Below, piece by piece: positions 12,140 through 24,840 of a stretch of DNA of 64,000 nucleotides (position 1 is the stretch's first letter; each line of letters opens with the position of its first letter). The DNA is taken from contig JAPYMA010000263.1 in assembly GCA_035041965.1 (NCBI GenBank), forward strand, positions 1-64,000. Reading direction: 5' to 3'. Under the pieces are notes generated by a model, which made no database searches, was not told the DNA's origin, and was given only the letters and a program-made list of their open reading frames with translations. Made by a program: the position numbers and the translations under genes. This DNA comes from Anisakis pegreffii. Taxonomy: Eukaryota; Nematoda; Chromadorea; Rhabditida; Anisakidae.

Positions 12140-14301
12140 ATGCACGACGAACTGATTGATGATGCTCGTTGTAGTTTCAAACTGTACGAATAGGAAAAAC
12201 GCCATTGTCAAATAGCATTCTAGTCTTGGGATCGGCACAACGGCGACGATGTACCTTAAACAGGTACATCAGCAGCACTCCGCATTTCGATTGACCGCAT
12301 TATTGACGGGCTACGAAACATTGAGAGACAGTTGAATGCAGACGCACTGATTGATGAAAATCTGAAAATACTGAAGTGTACGGCACGAAGGGTTGGTCGA
12401 GAGAATTCACGGAGATTCGGAAGCTACTGCGACTGAAGCTACTGCTACTGCGATTTCTTAGGACTGATTGAAATTAGTTATTTTGCTGTAAGACAGCACG
12501 TTCTTATGGTAACTTAGAGTATGGTGCAAGTACACTGCTTGCAGTGAGGTAGGGCGAAACAGCTAGCGCTTGCAGAACAGTGTCGCATTTGCTGCATGTC
12601 TCCATTGATGTCCTTATTAGAGAACGCAAGCTCATGAAACAAGTCGAGATTCATCGTAAAATGTTCGATATGTTGTCAAATAATCATGGATGCAATTGCA
12701 CTGTAGAGATTACTCGAAATTCGAGAAATCGCCGTTATTTCAATGTTCCCGTGATCAGTTACCCCCAGTGGATATCTGAACATTTTAAGAATATTTTTGT
12801 TGTTTAATGTTTCATTGAGCATTGTTCGCTTGTTGTTATTATCGTTAACGTTATTGTAATCGTCATTATTATTGTTACTTCAATTGCTATGATAATTTGC
12901 TCTTTTATAAGTCTCGCCATTGTTGTTGCTATATTATTATCGGTGATACTTTCGTCTCTTCTCATTATTGTTATGATTTTTTCCTTGTAATAATTTTCAT
13001 TACTATTTCATTCTCCTGCTTTTGCTCAACAAAAAACTGTGTTATAGTCTTGTGCTACTTGCCGTTAAAACCAAACGAATGTTCAGTCTGTTTTCCGATC
13101 ATACTCTCATCAAATGACACTTTTCATGGTTCTTCATTCGTTTTTCTAAATGATCTGTAAATGTGAATGTGAGGACAAAATAATTCAGCTAATCGAATAA
13201 TTGCACCAGAACAAGATATAATTTCGAGGTAACATACTTTCAAATGACACATGATGACTTTTAGGACAAGATGAATATTTTGTTTGAATCTTTATGCTTC
13301 AATGAAATTTATAAATTCATGCAGGGAAGGTCACCTAGAAATCGTGCTGATGCAGTAGTAAATCTGAGTGTGCTCAACTAACGAACAGCTAAAATTCTGC
13401 TGGACCCTGAATCTGTAATTTTGCTGACGATCGTTTACTGCCTTGTGATCGCGTTCTTCTTGATAAAATATTTCCTCTCATATTGACTGATTCTGTAACT
13501 GATTCGCGATCAGTATAAGTTCTTTGCAATGCATTTTGCTGCTTGCTAACTACCGAAATAGAATACGCATTTTTTGGAATAACACAGTTGAAACTGCATG
13601 TCTTATGTATTTACTCATTATTATGTGACTTTCTTCCCTCATTGAAATTTAACTAGTCATTTATCATATATTTTATCGTCAGTGTTGTTGTTATGAGAAC
13701 ATTGTTTGGGTTATGCCGATATAGTTATTGTGCTGAAAGTTACATGAAAATTTTGATCGTATTGCTGAAATTGCTTTAGAAATTTGCCAAAACTTTTTCC
13801 GTTGTTTTAGCTTCTACCATTGGTGGCTTCGCATGAAGGTGTACGCTGAATTCCTTCTCTCAGTTATCATTCGTTTTGCACAAATGATAACTGAGCTTGA
13901 ATTTGCTTAAATTTGTTTGTGAACAACTTGAAAAATAGACAAAACTGAGAAATAATTGGAGTGGGTTGATGAAGAGTAGTTGAACAACTTTATTTCATTA
14001 TTGTAGAGTCGCGCTAGCGTTGATGGAAACGCAGTCGTGCACTTGTTGTTCTCTGATAGAAATCAGTGGATAAATTGTTTGTTTGAAGTTTGAGACTGCC
14101 TTACAATTTGTAACTGATTTAATGGTGCGAAGTCGAATGTGATTATTTAGCAAAAAGTAAAATCAGTGAGTCATATTCAGTGGGGCAATTGACAATACAT
14201 TGATGCGATCAGCGGACGAAGGAGTTCAGGAAAAGCCCTTGAGCGTCTCAAAGCTGTCAACGAATTGCCACCATCCCCCTTCATCCAAACACATTGAATA
14301 G
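12140..14301 (+). CDS. Candidate multi-exon gene, family not recognised
   Basis: Eight exon-like segments can be joined with matching phase: 12140-12170, 12264-12375, 12576-12655, 13189-13228, 13325-13354, 13811-13838, 14007-14080, 14181-14301, giving 171 residues. The N-terminal third is charged and helical (IDRIIDGLRNIERQLNADAL). The middle reads SREGHLEIVLM, followed by a Trp-rich patch and VHLLFSDRNQW, and the tail is Ser/Pro/His-rich. Acceptors such as TTGTTTTAG, ATTATTGTAG and ATATTCAG support the later exons; the first exon, 44 bp after the FUT8 stop, is the weakest part. Some segments are also open in other frames. The segment at 12576 stays open to 12807 if no donor is used at 12656. 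The middle faintly recalls the start of a PH domain, but no family is claimed. Confidence 0.3.
13859..13895. repeat. Perfect 13-bp inverted repeat
   Basis: Arms CTCAGTTATCATT (13859-13871) and its exact complement (13883-13895) are separated by 11 bases. It is one of several fold-back pairs in this window with unrelated arm sequences. Confidence 0.85.
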
Positions 14302-14893
14302 CGATTGAATACAGTTTCATGCACTAAAAATCTCTTATGGCTGCGACAAACTAAACAACCTTTTTAGATGATCAATGTTCCATAGAGGAACAAATGGCGA
14401 GCGATTGCTTTTTGATAGTTGATAATTGAACATTTGAATTCGATTGCCTTTTTTCAATTTTTAATTATCGAGATATTAAGGCTGCCATTCATATGACAAA
14501 ACAAAAAGAAAGCATCAAACATCCCCCTACCGAAAAAATCGCGAATCGATCAAATATTGAATCTGTATTGAACTCCAAGCATATTATTCCATTCCTTTTG
14601 CTCAAATTGGTGTTACACTACATTTTTTTTCTACCATTTTCCCAAGTAGCCTTTATGAAGCTTTTAACGAAAAAATACGATGAAAGAGACTCGTTTGTTA
14701 AGCTTTATAGAACTAATTTATGAGAATTTCATTTCAGTCGCTAAATTTCTTGAATGAGAATTTTTGTGACCTACCAAATGAACGTTGATGCGATGTCTGT
14801 GCCTAGATAAAACATTTTTTCATCGATTCGAACTCTAATATAATCATATGTCTACTGATATATTCATTTGAACTCTGATATATTCGCTTGTTC

Positions 14894-15186
14894 ATGCTAC
14901 ATTCACATGCCTATTGGTTGACTGCTCGATGGAGTTTTTCGCATAAAAATTTGCGTCAAATCGTTAAAGGAATGATTAAAGATCATTATCAAAGGAATCG
15001 TTTCAAGGAGATAATCGATTGTTTGAATGAAATGAGCAAATGTAAGCAAATTCGGAGCTCCAAGTTAGTTTTCAAGGCAAATAAGATGCGTAACAGCTAG
15101 AAAATGATCGGTAAATTTTTCGTTCTCGACAATGAGATGAAATATTTTTTGCAGATGCGTCTATTCAAGCAGTCCGTAGAAGCTGA
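14894..15186 (+). CDS. Candidate two-exon small gene (weak)
   Basis: Exon 1 (14894-15041) starts at an ATG and ends at AAAT before GTAAGC, a strong donor. Exon 2 (15155-15186) follows TATTTTTTGCAG, a strong acceptor, and the phase agrees, giving about 59 residues that are basic and helical (KGMIKDHYQRNRFKEIID) and end VRRS. No signal peptide or known motif is seen. It could equally be the last two exons of a larger gene whose earlier exons lie between 12.1 and 14.9 kb. The two good splice signals are the main support. Confidence 0.22.
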
Positions 15187-15948
15187 AAATTTTGTGTTTC
15201 GGATTTGGCATCTATAAATTCAGTTCGTTGTGTCAACATAGATGGAGATAAAGGCGAAATTCATGAAGAAGCTTCCGGACAATAGCAGTTTCTGAATCAT
15301 AAATTGCGTTCGACTGACAGTTTCACTGAAACTTAAAGTTACAGCATTCAGTAATATTCGATATTCCCCCAATATGACGAATTGATTAATGATGCACAAA
15401 TGTTACAGTTTATGAAATGATCACGAAACAAGAGCGCTGATAAGAAGTAATCATTCCATGCGTTTCGCATCATGTTTTGTGTTTGTCCTAGGTGATCTGA
15501 ATACTTACATCATAGGGTTTTTTCAACGAAATGACAAAGTGGTGCATATATACCGTAACGTGATGACATTTTAACGGTATTTGTTGACTAGCTTTGTACA
15601 GTAAGTGTGTTTATAATCATGAACAACTCTTGTTGATTCAAACGCAGTCGGCTACACTACCTTTCAAAGATATGACACGAATCAATAATAGTATCGAATT
15701 CTTTTTATTTCTATGAAGACAGCCCCAAATTCGATGAAAACACATTTGTGAGCAGTGGATGAAAAAATGCTCATGAAGTGAGCAGATCATTTCAAACATC
15801 TAAATTTTTTGGTCATTTTGGTCAGCATTTCAAATATCTTTTGAATGTGAATAATTTTCACGCATTCTCTCTCAGAACCTGTAATCACCAGTGCAACAGA
15901 CAATATTATAGAGATTCAGATCACTTGATGATTTCAAGTGCTTTTCGT

Positions 15949-16002
15949 TTAAAAACCCATAGGATGTGCCAGTTAATACGGGAACATCCTATGGGTTTTT
16001 AA
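15949..16002. repeat. Perfect 19-bp inverted repeat
   Basis: Arm TTAAAAACCCATAGGATGT at 15949-15967 has its exact complement at 15984-16002, with a 16-base spacer. Nothing else links it to its neighbours. Confidence 0.95.
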
Positions 16003-18339
16003 TCGATCGATTGTGATCGATTACTTGTGAGTTGATGTGATCAAGCGGGGAGTGCTATTGCAAGAACCTAGTCAGCAACCTTATTAGTCGAAAAAAAATC
16101 AGCACGAGTTGTTTTTTGGAGCAGAATAATCATTTTTTCTTCGTTTTTCCCAATACTTCGCTTTATTTCTTTTTGCATTGCTCAAAAGAAGCAGGCAGCT
16201 CCCTCCCTCATCCATTTTCTATGACAGTCACCCGTTGCATAGTATATGTTCAATGCATGTAGTCATCATTCGAGAACACAATACATTTCACGCACCTCAA
16301 ATGATCGCTATTAATGTCGATCTGCAAAAACTGAAAATTGCATTATGCAACGTTATCACCTATGATCTGCACTACGTCACTAACCTTAAAACGCAAACAT
16401 TACAAAGCACTAACGCAAACATTTACCTTGCATTGGCACGGTGTTCTACTTAAGATGTTGCAAGCAGCTTAACATGCAAAATCAACGAATTTCATTCGTT
16501 TCTCCATCAAACGCAATTCTTCACAAGCATTTCATTAGTTTCTTCAATCGGCTGACAGTCGAAACTGATTGTCGGTTGAATTTGAAGAATCGCTTGAAAA
16601 CTGGTTGAAGGTTGAATGGGAACAAGCTGAACGTTTGGTTCAAAATTCAGTTGAACGGGCGAACGATTATTCGGAGCTTAAGTTCGGTGTACGCATGAGG
16701 CTGAAGGCAAGCATTCGATGGAGCCTACTAGTCCATTTAAGGTTGAGGCTGAGTACGAGTTTAAGACAGTCTAAAATTTTGAAATGTGGGCATTTCTTCA
16801 TTAGCCCAATTTGAATGCGATCGTGTGAGCGATAATCCAGATTTTGAATATCAAGCAGCAGAACGCAGATGAATCTGATCACGAATGTAATCAAGTCGAT
16901 GTGTAATCAAGTCGATGAGCGACAGTAATTATTGCGTAGCACTTTACGACGGAAAAAGGAGCAAATTCGCACTTGTTGCTTCAGCACAAATATTTGGATG
17001 GTCAAATACACTCGAGATGATCAAAGAACTACGAATCATCAATGCCAAATTTTTGTTTCTTCATAATGATCGATGAACATCAGAATGATAGCGATGAACT
17101 TTGAGGCATTAATTCGCCGAGATGAATAAATGATCAAATCGATAGATATTCATTGAAATAGTAATTGGTGTTTGCACGACATCTCAGTAATACCGAATAT
17201 CGCTATTCGAAAAGTAATACCCATCTCGGGATTCATGGTTCCGATATCACGGTATTTCCGCTATTCATACCACATGTCATTTTTGAGTAGTATATTGATC
17301 ACTACTGCAGCATGAGTCATACTCATTTTTTCTGTATTTGATTCTCAACTTTCTGACAGTGTGTTTCAAGTATCACCAATTTTGTTCAAAGTATTCTTTT
17401 TTTCTAATTCTTTTTTTTCTATTAAATATCTTCAACATCGTTTATTGGATATTGAGTGAAAGGAAGCGTAGTGAGACCATTTTCGTAATATTTTTTGCAT
17501 TCTCGTTGAATTTCTTGAGCTTTGGTGAGTGATTTGTTAAACAAATTGTTTTTTGAATAATTATGAACACATTGGCTCGAGAAGAGTGTGTTGAACAAGC
17601 CACGTTTCTATATTTCAAAAGTTACTTTCAATGCAGGTATCGTATCGGTATTGAAAAAATATACCGGTATTTTTACCATCTCGGTACTGAGAAAATGGTC
17701 GATAATTTGCAAACACTAATTGTAACGATATGATAAATAATGATGGGGCATTTTAAATGAATAATATTAAGTGACAAATGATATTTTCAGGTGATATTTT
17801 GAGGTGTATTCTTTTTTTTCAAATGAATATATATTCATTTTGAAATTCTGATGCAATTTTTGGCTGTTTGCTGTGATTTCCCCTATGATACTGCAACCAA
17901 ATTCTCAGGCGGTCATTAATTTATTGGAAAAAGCATTTCGCATTGAAATTTTTTGCGTCATTCATATGGCCTTCAATCAGTTACTCAGTAATTCGTTCAA
18001 TATCAAAAAACAACTTTCGAAGGGTAAACAATTAATCTGGGTAAATTAATCTGATGAAAACTCGTTACTGCACAAGTTCGAAGTTACGACATCGACCAGC
18101 AGAGCGCTTCCTCAAAGAATCTTTTTTTGCAGATCATCATTTGTTCCGTTATCACGGGTCATCGACATCAAACGTCAATGATCAATGATCGCTTGATACC
18201 ATTCGAATCAAACTATCTCTACGAAATGTATTCGAAAACTCTAGGAATGGTTATATGCTTTATGACTGATCAAATCAACGCAAAGTATAAGTAATTCAGC
18301 AAACTGTATCAAATTACGATCAGTCTTGTACTATAATCG

Positions 18340-18418
18340 ATCTCTTATCAATTGCCAATTGTATTCTCCTATTATTATTCACGTAATAGGAGAACACAAT
18401 TGCTAACTGATAAGAGAT
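18340..18418. repeat. Long hairpin, 35-nt arms and 9-nt loop
   Basis: Arms at 18340-18374 and 18384-18418 pair without bulges, with three mismatches and one G-U pair, around the loop TTATTCACG. Size and mismatch pattern resemble a microRNA precursor, but a mutated fold-back duplication would look the same. Neither strand codes for protein here. Confidence 0.9.
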
Positions 18419-21400
18419 GCCACTCGTACGAATCATACTCGAGGGACGCAAATGACCATTTCAGCGAATAATCAAATGCCAACGACTATTTCAACCTGTT
18501 AGTGAGAGTAATCATGAAAATGCGACAATCTGGGTAAAATTTCGCTCAAAACCGCATTTAATCCCATGAATGGCTGGCAAATTATTTGTCAGTTAGAAAT
18601 TTGCAGTATCCCTTTTAGAATCTTCAGTATCCACGCATAGTTGAGTGTGAAACTTCAAGAGAACAAAAAGGGCAGAAACGATATTATAGATGAACGAAAA
18701 ATTATCAGATGTCCAAATATATTTGCATTCACCATAGAAATAAATGTAGCCGTATCGCAGTTCCTTCGCCAAAAACCGATATGATTAATAAGTTGTTTGC
18801 GTGTTCGCATCCAAATTGGAGTGTAACACGGAAGAATGTTGTTGAATCGGTGTTCGAGTATGAACGCCTCTGAGATGATAAAACTGAATGAGCAACAATC
18901 ACCTGGTTGAACATCAGATGCTATCTATTTATAGCTATCATATCATCAAGAAGTTGTTTCCATATATGGCAGATAGAAATGAGCTTTCGAATATCAGTCA
19001 CGACCAAATTTTTATTTCATCAACATTCATCAAACAGCAATTTTTGGTTCACTTAATACGAAAATTTTCGAAGTTTGTTCATCAAACACCAATTTTCAAA
19101 ATATCAAAATTTTCGAAGTTCGTTCATCAAACGAAAAAAACTCATCATACACCATTTCCCCTCAAAAAAGTCGTCTACTGTGGATGTGAATATCTGTTAA
19201 GCATGTAACTGAAGTAGTTCAACTCAATTTGAGGTTATTCATAAACGAAATGGTTTGCAACGTGTACAAACTGCAACAGCAATTCGAGTCGAAACGACTA
19301 TCACAAAAACGCGAATGTGTTCAAATGGGCAGAAATGAATATTGAGTTAAAACGAAAATAAATGCGACCACATAATTGAGTGAATTGTGTTTGACGTGAA
19401 TTCCACTCTCTCTCTCATTCATATGCAAGAAGATATATAGAAGAAGATATATGGCTTTAGAGGATTGATTCTTAATTATAAACTTTGAGATTGAGGAAAA
19501 ACCAAAAAGATTCTGTGAAATGGATGAGTACTCGGATGTTCTCATCGTCAGAAAAATTGCCGATAAAAAACTGTGAAAAATGACCTTTGATGAAGAGAAG
19601 GGAAAATGATGCTGAATTTGAATGATAAATTCCGGTACTTGATCGTTTTGTGATAGATTTAGCACAGTTCAGATTGGAAAAATAAATAGCTGCCGCAAAA
19701 ATTTTGTACATTGATACTGGCTTGAAAAACGAGAAATCAGAAATCTGCTACAGAATTCGGCAAAAATACATACAATAATACAGGAATAATGAGTGCACTT
19801 TGAGAGATTACTGATGGATTTGCACCTGTTTTGTGAAAGAAATTTGAGTGATGAAATGGAACAGCTGAAAATAGGTACTAGTAAAAAATTGTAACTTTTC
19901 CAGTTAGAGCCAGCCACTCTGAATTTTGGTCAAAGACATCGTTAAGGCAGATTATTTCCAATTCTATCAAAAACATATCAAATAATTATTCACGATCAAA
20001 TTTTGAGTCATTCAAGTGAATATGAATATTGTTTGGCTTTTTTCGACAACTGTTCACACACCAAATGCCTGATGATGCATTCTTATCATGTGAGTGAACG
20101 TTTCTCATGTTGTGCAAATGGCTGTTCGCGTGCAAATTCCATGCACAGAGTTCTGTGTTTATGGGCTATCAAGAAAGCAAATTTGCGAGTAAAAAATTCA
20201 ACGACAGTCTTTTCGTTGCATTCGTTTCATACACATAGTAACGGGTTTGCTTACACATTTTGTTTCATACACTGGCTTCAAGCATAGAAATGAACGCAGA
20301 GCTGAGAGTTAGACCATTCGTTGATTGTCAGTATCAGTGACATGGCATGCGTCAACAAACCACTCTTGAACTTGCCCTTGGATCAGTTCGGATTTAAATT
20401 ATTCTTCGATCTTTGCTGTATTTCAGTTGAAAATATCACAGATACCATTGGGAAACGAACGAAAAGGAGAGCAGACCACTAAAAACTTGCACTAAAAACA
20501 TCAATAAAAAACATTTCATTTTCAATTTGTTGTCTTTCGATGCCTTTCACCGCAGTTTTCAAACAATCATTTCAGTCACCAAATGCGCATCATTTAACAC
20601 ATTGTCGACAGCTCTCACACTCTCCACCGCACTTACATTCGATCATCGATACTGTGAGCTGATTCTGTAGGTGATCGTCAGTTTCAACAAGTATGATTTG
20701 TTATCATTTAGAGCGCTATTTGAGGTGATCGCATCGCAAATTCATACAAAGGAGAGTCCAGTTTCAATAAATTCACAAAGTGAAACATTTTTTCAAGCGG
20801 AAAAGTACCGAACTCATAGCTGCTGCATTGCTATGAGTTCGATGTTTTTACAAAAACTTGAACCAACTGCGGATGAAATTCAAAAAATTGAAAGCTAATC
20901 AACTAAAGATTTGGGGGAATTCTACTTGTTTCGTTGTACTATAATTTCATAGATTCTATTGACTAATGTTCACTCGTTAATTATGTTCCACTGTGTTTCA
21001 TTTGCTATAGATATTACTGTAACACTGAAATCGAGCAATTGCTAATTTGAGAAGGTTCAGATGAAACTTGAGTGGAATTTTTCATGTGGAAATGAAATTG
21101 CTATGAACGGGTGGTAAATAATGAGGTTTGCCTTGAAGAACTCTCATTCAAGTTGATTTACCTTTTCGAGCATTGCCGACACGGTTAGTTTTAACTGACG
21201 ATCGATCACTTTGAGGATCGTGAATTTATGATTCAGAAATGAACGTTCACGATTTGATGACCGTAAATGAATGAGTGTTATGGGCGGATATTTGTAGGGA
21301 ACTGTCTTGTCGATAATCTGACGACTATCGATGTTTTGAATTTCTCTGGAGATGCATTTGAGTGTGGGAGAGTTGTTTTTTTTGAGGACATTTGGATGCA

Positions 21401-23552
21401 CGATCTCGACGATCGATTTTCATTCACGTAGACGAATTGGAACCATTCTTTTCTTATGAAATCTTTCGCTCTTGTGACAGTCTTTCACAGAAATTGCTAT
21501 GATTTAGGTTCGATATTGCTTGGAAATCGAAGTTCTTGATTTTCGAAATGACTGGATGGAACCAGTTTGCTTGCTTGCATCAATGATCAATTCTTTTTCT
21601 TTTTTTTCATCAACGAAAATGCATTTAACAATCGTTTCTGCGAGTCTAACTGTGATAGATTTTTCACGTTTTAAGCACCAAAATCGTTCAAAAGGTAATC
21701 GAGAATTTTAGAAATTTTCTCCTTTCAGCTTCATGCATCTCATCTTTAGGAGAAGCAAAATTAAGTTTTGCCCGACAAAATTGCCATTGGTTTCGCCAAA
21801 AGTTCACGTTGCATTCATAACTTGTACGGTTTGGTTTTTAAAGCAATTCCTTCGAATGATATCATACAGAGGCAGTTTTGTGAGCATCACACTTCCATAA
21901 TTATCATACAATTAATCATAATTGTGATTGTTGATCAGCTCAACATGACATGATCAAATGAGCCTCCATGCAAGCATCCAATATAATAAGAGTTCTAGGC
22001 TTGAGTTAAGACAGTTTTGATCTGATATATTAATAATAAATTATTGATGCTCTTTTAGCTCAGTATATCTGTGTTGTACTGTTAATTGTGAATTGTACTC
22101 GAATTTTTATTCCAAGGATTATTGTTGTAGGCATGAGTAATCGACAATATTAGCAATAAAGTGATTTGCAATTGCAAAAAATAACAACAAAAAATGTTAA
22201 TGAAGAAGGCGAGCAATCGTAGATATTGGTTGTGCTGAGGTGTTTGCTTATTCGTTTGCTGATTACTCGATTGCGTGATAATACTGATGCGAAATGAATG
22301 AACATGTGAATATTTCGTGTCCTCTTCGCATACAAATAACAGCGTTTTGTGATCTGAAAAATGTTGCTGCACATGCACACTACAATTATACCCTCCAGTG
22401 ACTAACGGATTCTTTGAGAAACAAGATTTGTGCTCATTTCATCATCGTTTTATCATCTTTCATTGATATAGTAATAATAAGAATAATAATTACAATGATA
22501 ATGATGGCTAATAATAATTAATGTTAATAATAATAAAAAGAAGAAGAAAATGATGATCTCGAGGTGATGTTGAGCAGAGTGAATGCAAGAAATATCAGTT
22601 AGAAGATGGATAGAAATGAAACTATTGGATTGTTTGTTAGTGATAAAATGGATGTATTGATGATAGTGGTAACGATTAGGAGATAGTAGAGGAATGAGAG
22701 AAAAGAAATGAAGAATTGAATGATGACGGTCGGTGGCTCAGTGGGCAATCATCAGCAAATCGTATATATCGGATCGACTGATACGATTCTCCATCGTTTC
22801 CTCTCCAAACATCAAGCCAAGCAAGTAAGTGATCCATCCCATAAGTGTTGTTTACCGGTTCAAAGATCGTCATCACCACTACTCTAATTGACTATGAAAC
22901 CGCTGAAACATTAAAACATTATCAGTTGTTTCATACTATTTTTCAGCTGCTGCACACTGCTATAGCAATCCTCTGCTGACGAGCAATCTGACAGCCTCTG
23001 TCATGGTATCGTCACAGAACATCCATATCAGTCCTTTATTAACGATTTTCAACATCATTATCAACTCAGTAGTACTTCCTTCCTCGACTGCTGCCGCTGC
23101 TGTCAAGCAAAGAAATACTACCATTGATACTCTCATGATTATAAACAGCTTCATCGCTTACTGTTGCTATCACTGACATTTCTGTCATTGCCTATCATCC
23201 AATTGTAATACGTCTTCGTATCTGCTGTGAAGTAAAAATTGCTATTTTTGAAAGAATCAGTAGCAGAAACATTTTTCAATACGCTATCAGAAGACAACAT
23301 ACTTATCAGGGAGGGGGTTGGGGAGGAGGAGAAGGGATGAAGGGAGGCATCCACCTATTTCCTGAGCGCCGTTTTTTCGTTTCTTTGCTTCCTGGTACCG
23401 TTTTTATAGTTTGTTGATGCCTAAATTAATTGCTATCATATCAGTCTCTCTCAGTAAGTCTAACTTATGTGCCTTGATTAATATTATTCTGCAACAGCTT
23501 AAGAAACGCAATGAAACAACCCTTGAATAGGTTGTGATCTACTTTAGTTTCA
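18419..23552. other. Gene-poor region, AT-rich
   Basis: No recognised gene. A 12-bp perfect hairpin lies at 20809-20841 (CGAACTCATAGC and its complement, 9-base loop). An open stretch on the minus strand at 21144-21401 ends at a plausible GTAAAT donor, but no partner exon was found. Positions 22470-22560 are AAT/AAG-type low-complexity triplets. Several longer minus-strand frames near 19.3-19.9 kb overlap one another and are rich in Phe, Ile and Ser, which is typical of chance frames. Confidence 0.35.
22960..23154 (-). CDS. Possible small secreted protein (weak)
   Basis: A 64-codon frame begins with Met-Lys-Leu, a hydrophobic run to about residue 18 and Thr-Ala-Ala-Ala-Ala, a good signal-peptide cleavage context. 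The remaining 42 residues are acidic then hydrophobic, with one Cys. A CAACAG acceptor-like site lies 6 bases before the ATG. No homologous family or partner exon is recognised, and a stop follows directly, so the call rests on the signal peptide alone. Confidence 0.15.
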   Translation of the reverse strand: MKLFIIMRVSMVVFLCLTAAAAVEEGSTTELIMMLKIVNKGLIWMFCDDTMTEAVRLLVSRGLL

Positions 23553-24840
23553 ATGACTTTGCATGAGAACGAACTGCTGAATATGTCTAGCAACTGTGAC
23601 AGGCAACTGTTTGTCTATGAGAACAGTGTGACTGTCGAAGAGATGACTATCAAACCGAAGCAGTTTCACGAGCTGTGAGTTCTCCTCGAATCAATTTTTA
23701 TTGTTTCTGATCACTTCGTCTCTCACCGCTTGTAACAAAAACAATAATTTAATATTGTAGTTCGTTATCAAAACAATAATTTACTATCGTAGTTTGTTAT
23801 CAAACAATAATTTGTAGTTTATTACTGTAGTTTTTTGTAAAAATATGTATTATGTCATGCGCTTTAACTGTGAATTCGTTTGAAAAAATATGCCCTGAAA
23901 AGGTATTCATTCCACCCACATTGCGATTGGCTAAAAAGCAAATATTATGTGGAATTTTTTCCTCTCAATTTTATAAATAATAATGAATTTGAGTAGAATT
24001 TCCAAATATTATGAGTTGCCTTCCGCAGCTACTTTATTTCAGTTATTCTCTGATCTGTATTTTCAGCTTATTTTTGGTGAATGTTTTTGAAGAAAGCATG
24101 AAATTATTTGTGAGAAGTAGTGCATGATCAAACTTGAAGATAGACCAAAGTGTTACTCTGCTTCATTTGCAGTTTGAATTTTGACTATGGATTGCGTTAA
24201 GGAGCAGAGGATCTGTTGTACCTATAAATGAATGATGATTGACCATCAAATTTCGAAGAATTTTCCAGCGAGATGATGCATTCCCGACTTAACCGCGTTC
24301 TTGTTCAGTTCGATATGTTTGATGACGCTGAGTAAATGACTGTTAAGAAAACTTTGCACAAATTTGCTCCAGTGATGGCGTCCGAGCGAAACATTCGACA
24401 GTCGGAATCGCGACCGATTATCGGAACGGTTCGGTCAGAATCTGACCGAATTGGCATTTTGAATTTCTGACGGTCGAAATTCCGACCGGCCTTCGGTCGG
24501 ATGCCATCACAATTTGCAACATCGCCATGACGCAAATATCTCTTTGTGAGCTATTTGCGTTGTGTTTGATGTGAATGATTGCGATTCGCTCCATCAATCG
24601 CCTGTTTTGCTGTTCTGCGAGCTTTTGCCCGAGCAGTCACGTCCTCTTTCATGTCCCATTCGAATTCGATCAGCTGAACGATTCGGAATTATACGTTCGC
24701 TATGCACTCAGTGGCTAATAATAGCTGTTCGCCACAAATTAATCAACGTTTTTGCAGGAATTGTTGATGCAAATGAATATGGTGAGGAATTAAGTGAGCA
24801 ACAACTTCTAAACTGGAACGTAGTAAAGCAGAAAAACTGA
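23553..24840 (+). CDS. Candidate four-exon gene, 113 residues, family not recognised
   Basis: Exons 23553-23674, 24269-24331, 24637-24710 and 24758-24840 join in phase. Exon 1 starts 5 bases after CTACTTTAG, a plausible trans-splice acceptor, and ends before GTGAGT. Exon 2 follows TTTTCCAG; exon 4 follows CGTTTTTGCAG. The last intron is 47 bp, a size common in nematodes. The product is acidic, without signal peptide or membrane segment, and ends IVDANEYGEELSEQQLLNW plus a short basic tail. A family-1 repeat sits in intron 2. Exon 3 is also open in another frame, and its donor is weak (GTGGCT), so the model may be partly wrong. No family could be named. Confidence 0.4.
24372..24510. repeat. 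Inverted-repeat element, family 1, copy B
   Basis: Begins GTGATGGCGTCCGAGCG and ends CGGTCGGATGCCATCAC; the two ends are complementary over about 17 bases with one mismatch. At 139 bp it is the shortest of the four copies. It lies in an intron of the candidate gene at 23553-24840. Confidence 0.85.

Larger units (their letters stand above)
14302..18339. other. Gene-poor region with isolated exon-like scraps
   Basis: No family is recognisable. The best scrap is the pair at 14894-15041 and 15155-15186, listed separately. A stretch at 16569-16770 reads as Glu-rich peptide in two different frames, driven by repeated GTTGAA motifs, and looks like low-complexity or decayed sequence. Short TACCGGTA-like motifs near 17190-17260 and 17640-17700 resemble each other loosely. 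Confidence 0.35.

Noticed and set aside
16569..16814. Glu-rich frame that looks like a coiled coil
   Set aside because: Driven by repeated GTTGAA; a second frame looks equally Glu-rich, and no splice partner was found.
19321..19917. Three overlapping minus-strand frames of 79-114 codons
   Set aside because: They overlap in different frames, are rich in Phe, Ser and Ile, and show no motif or splice logic.
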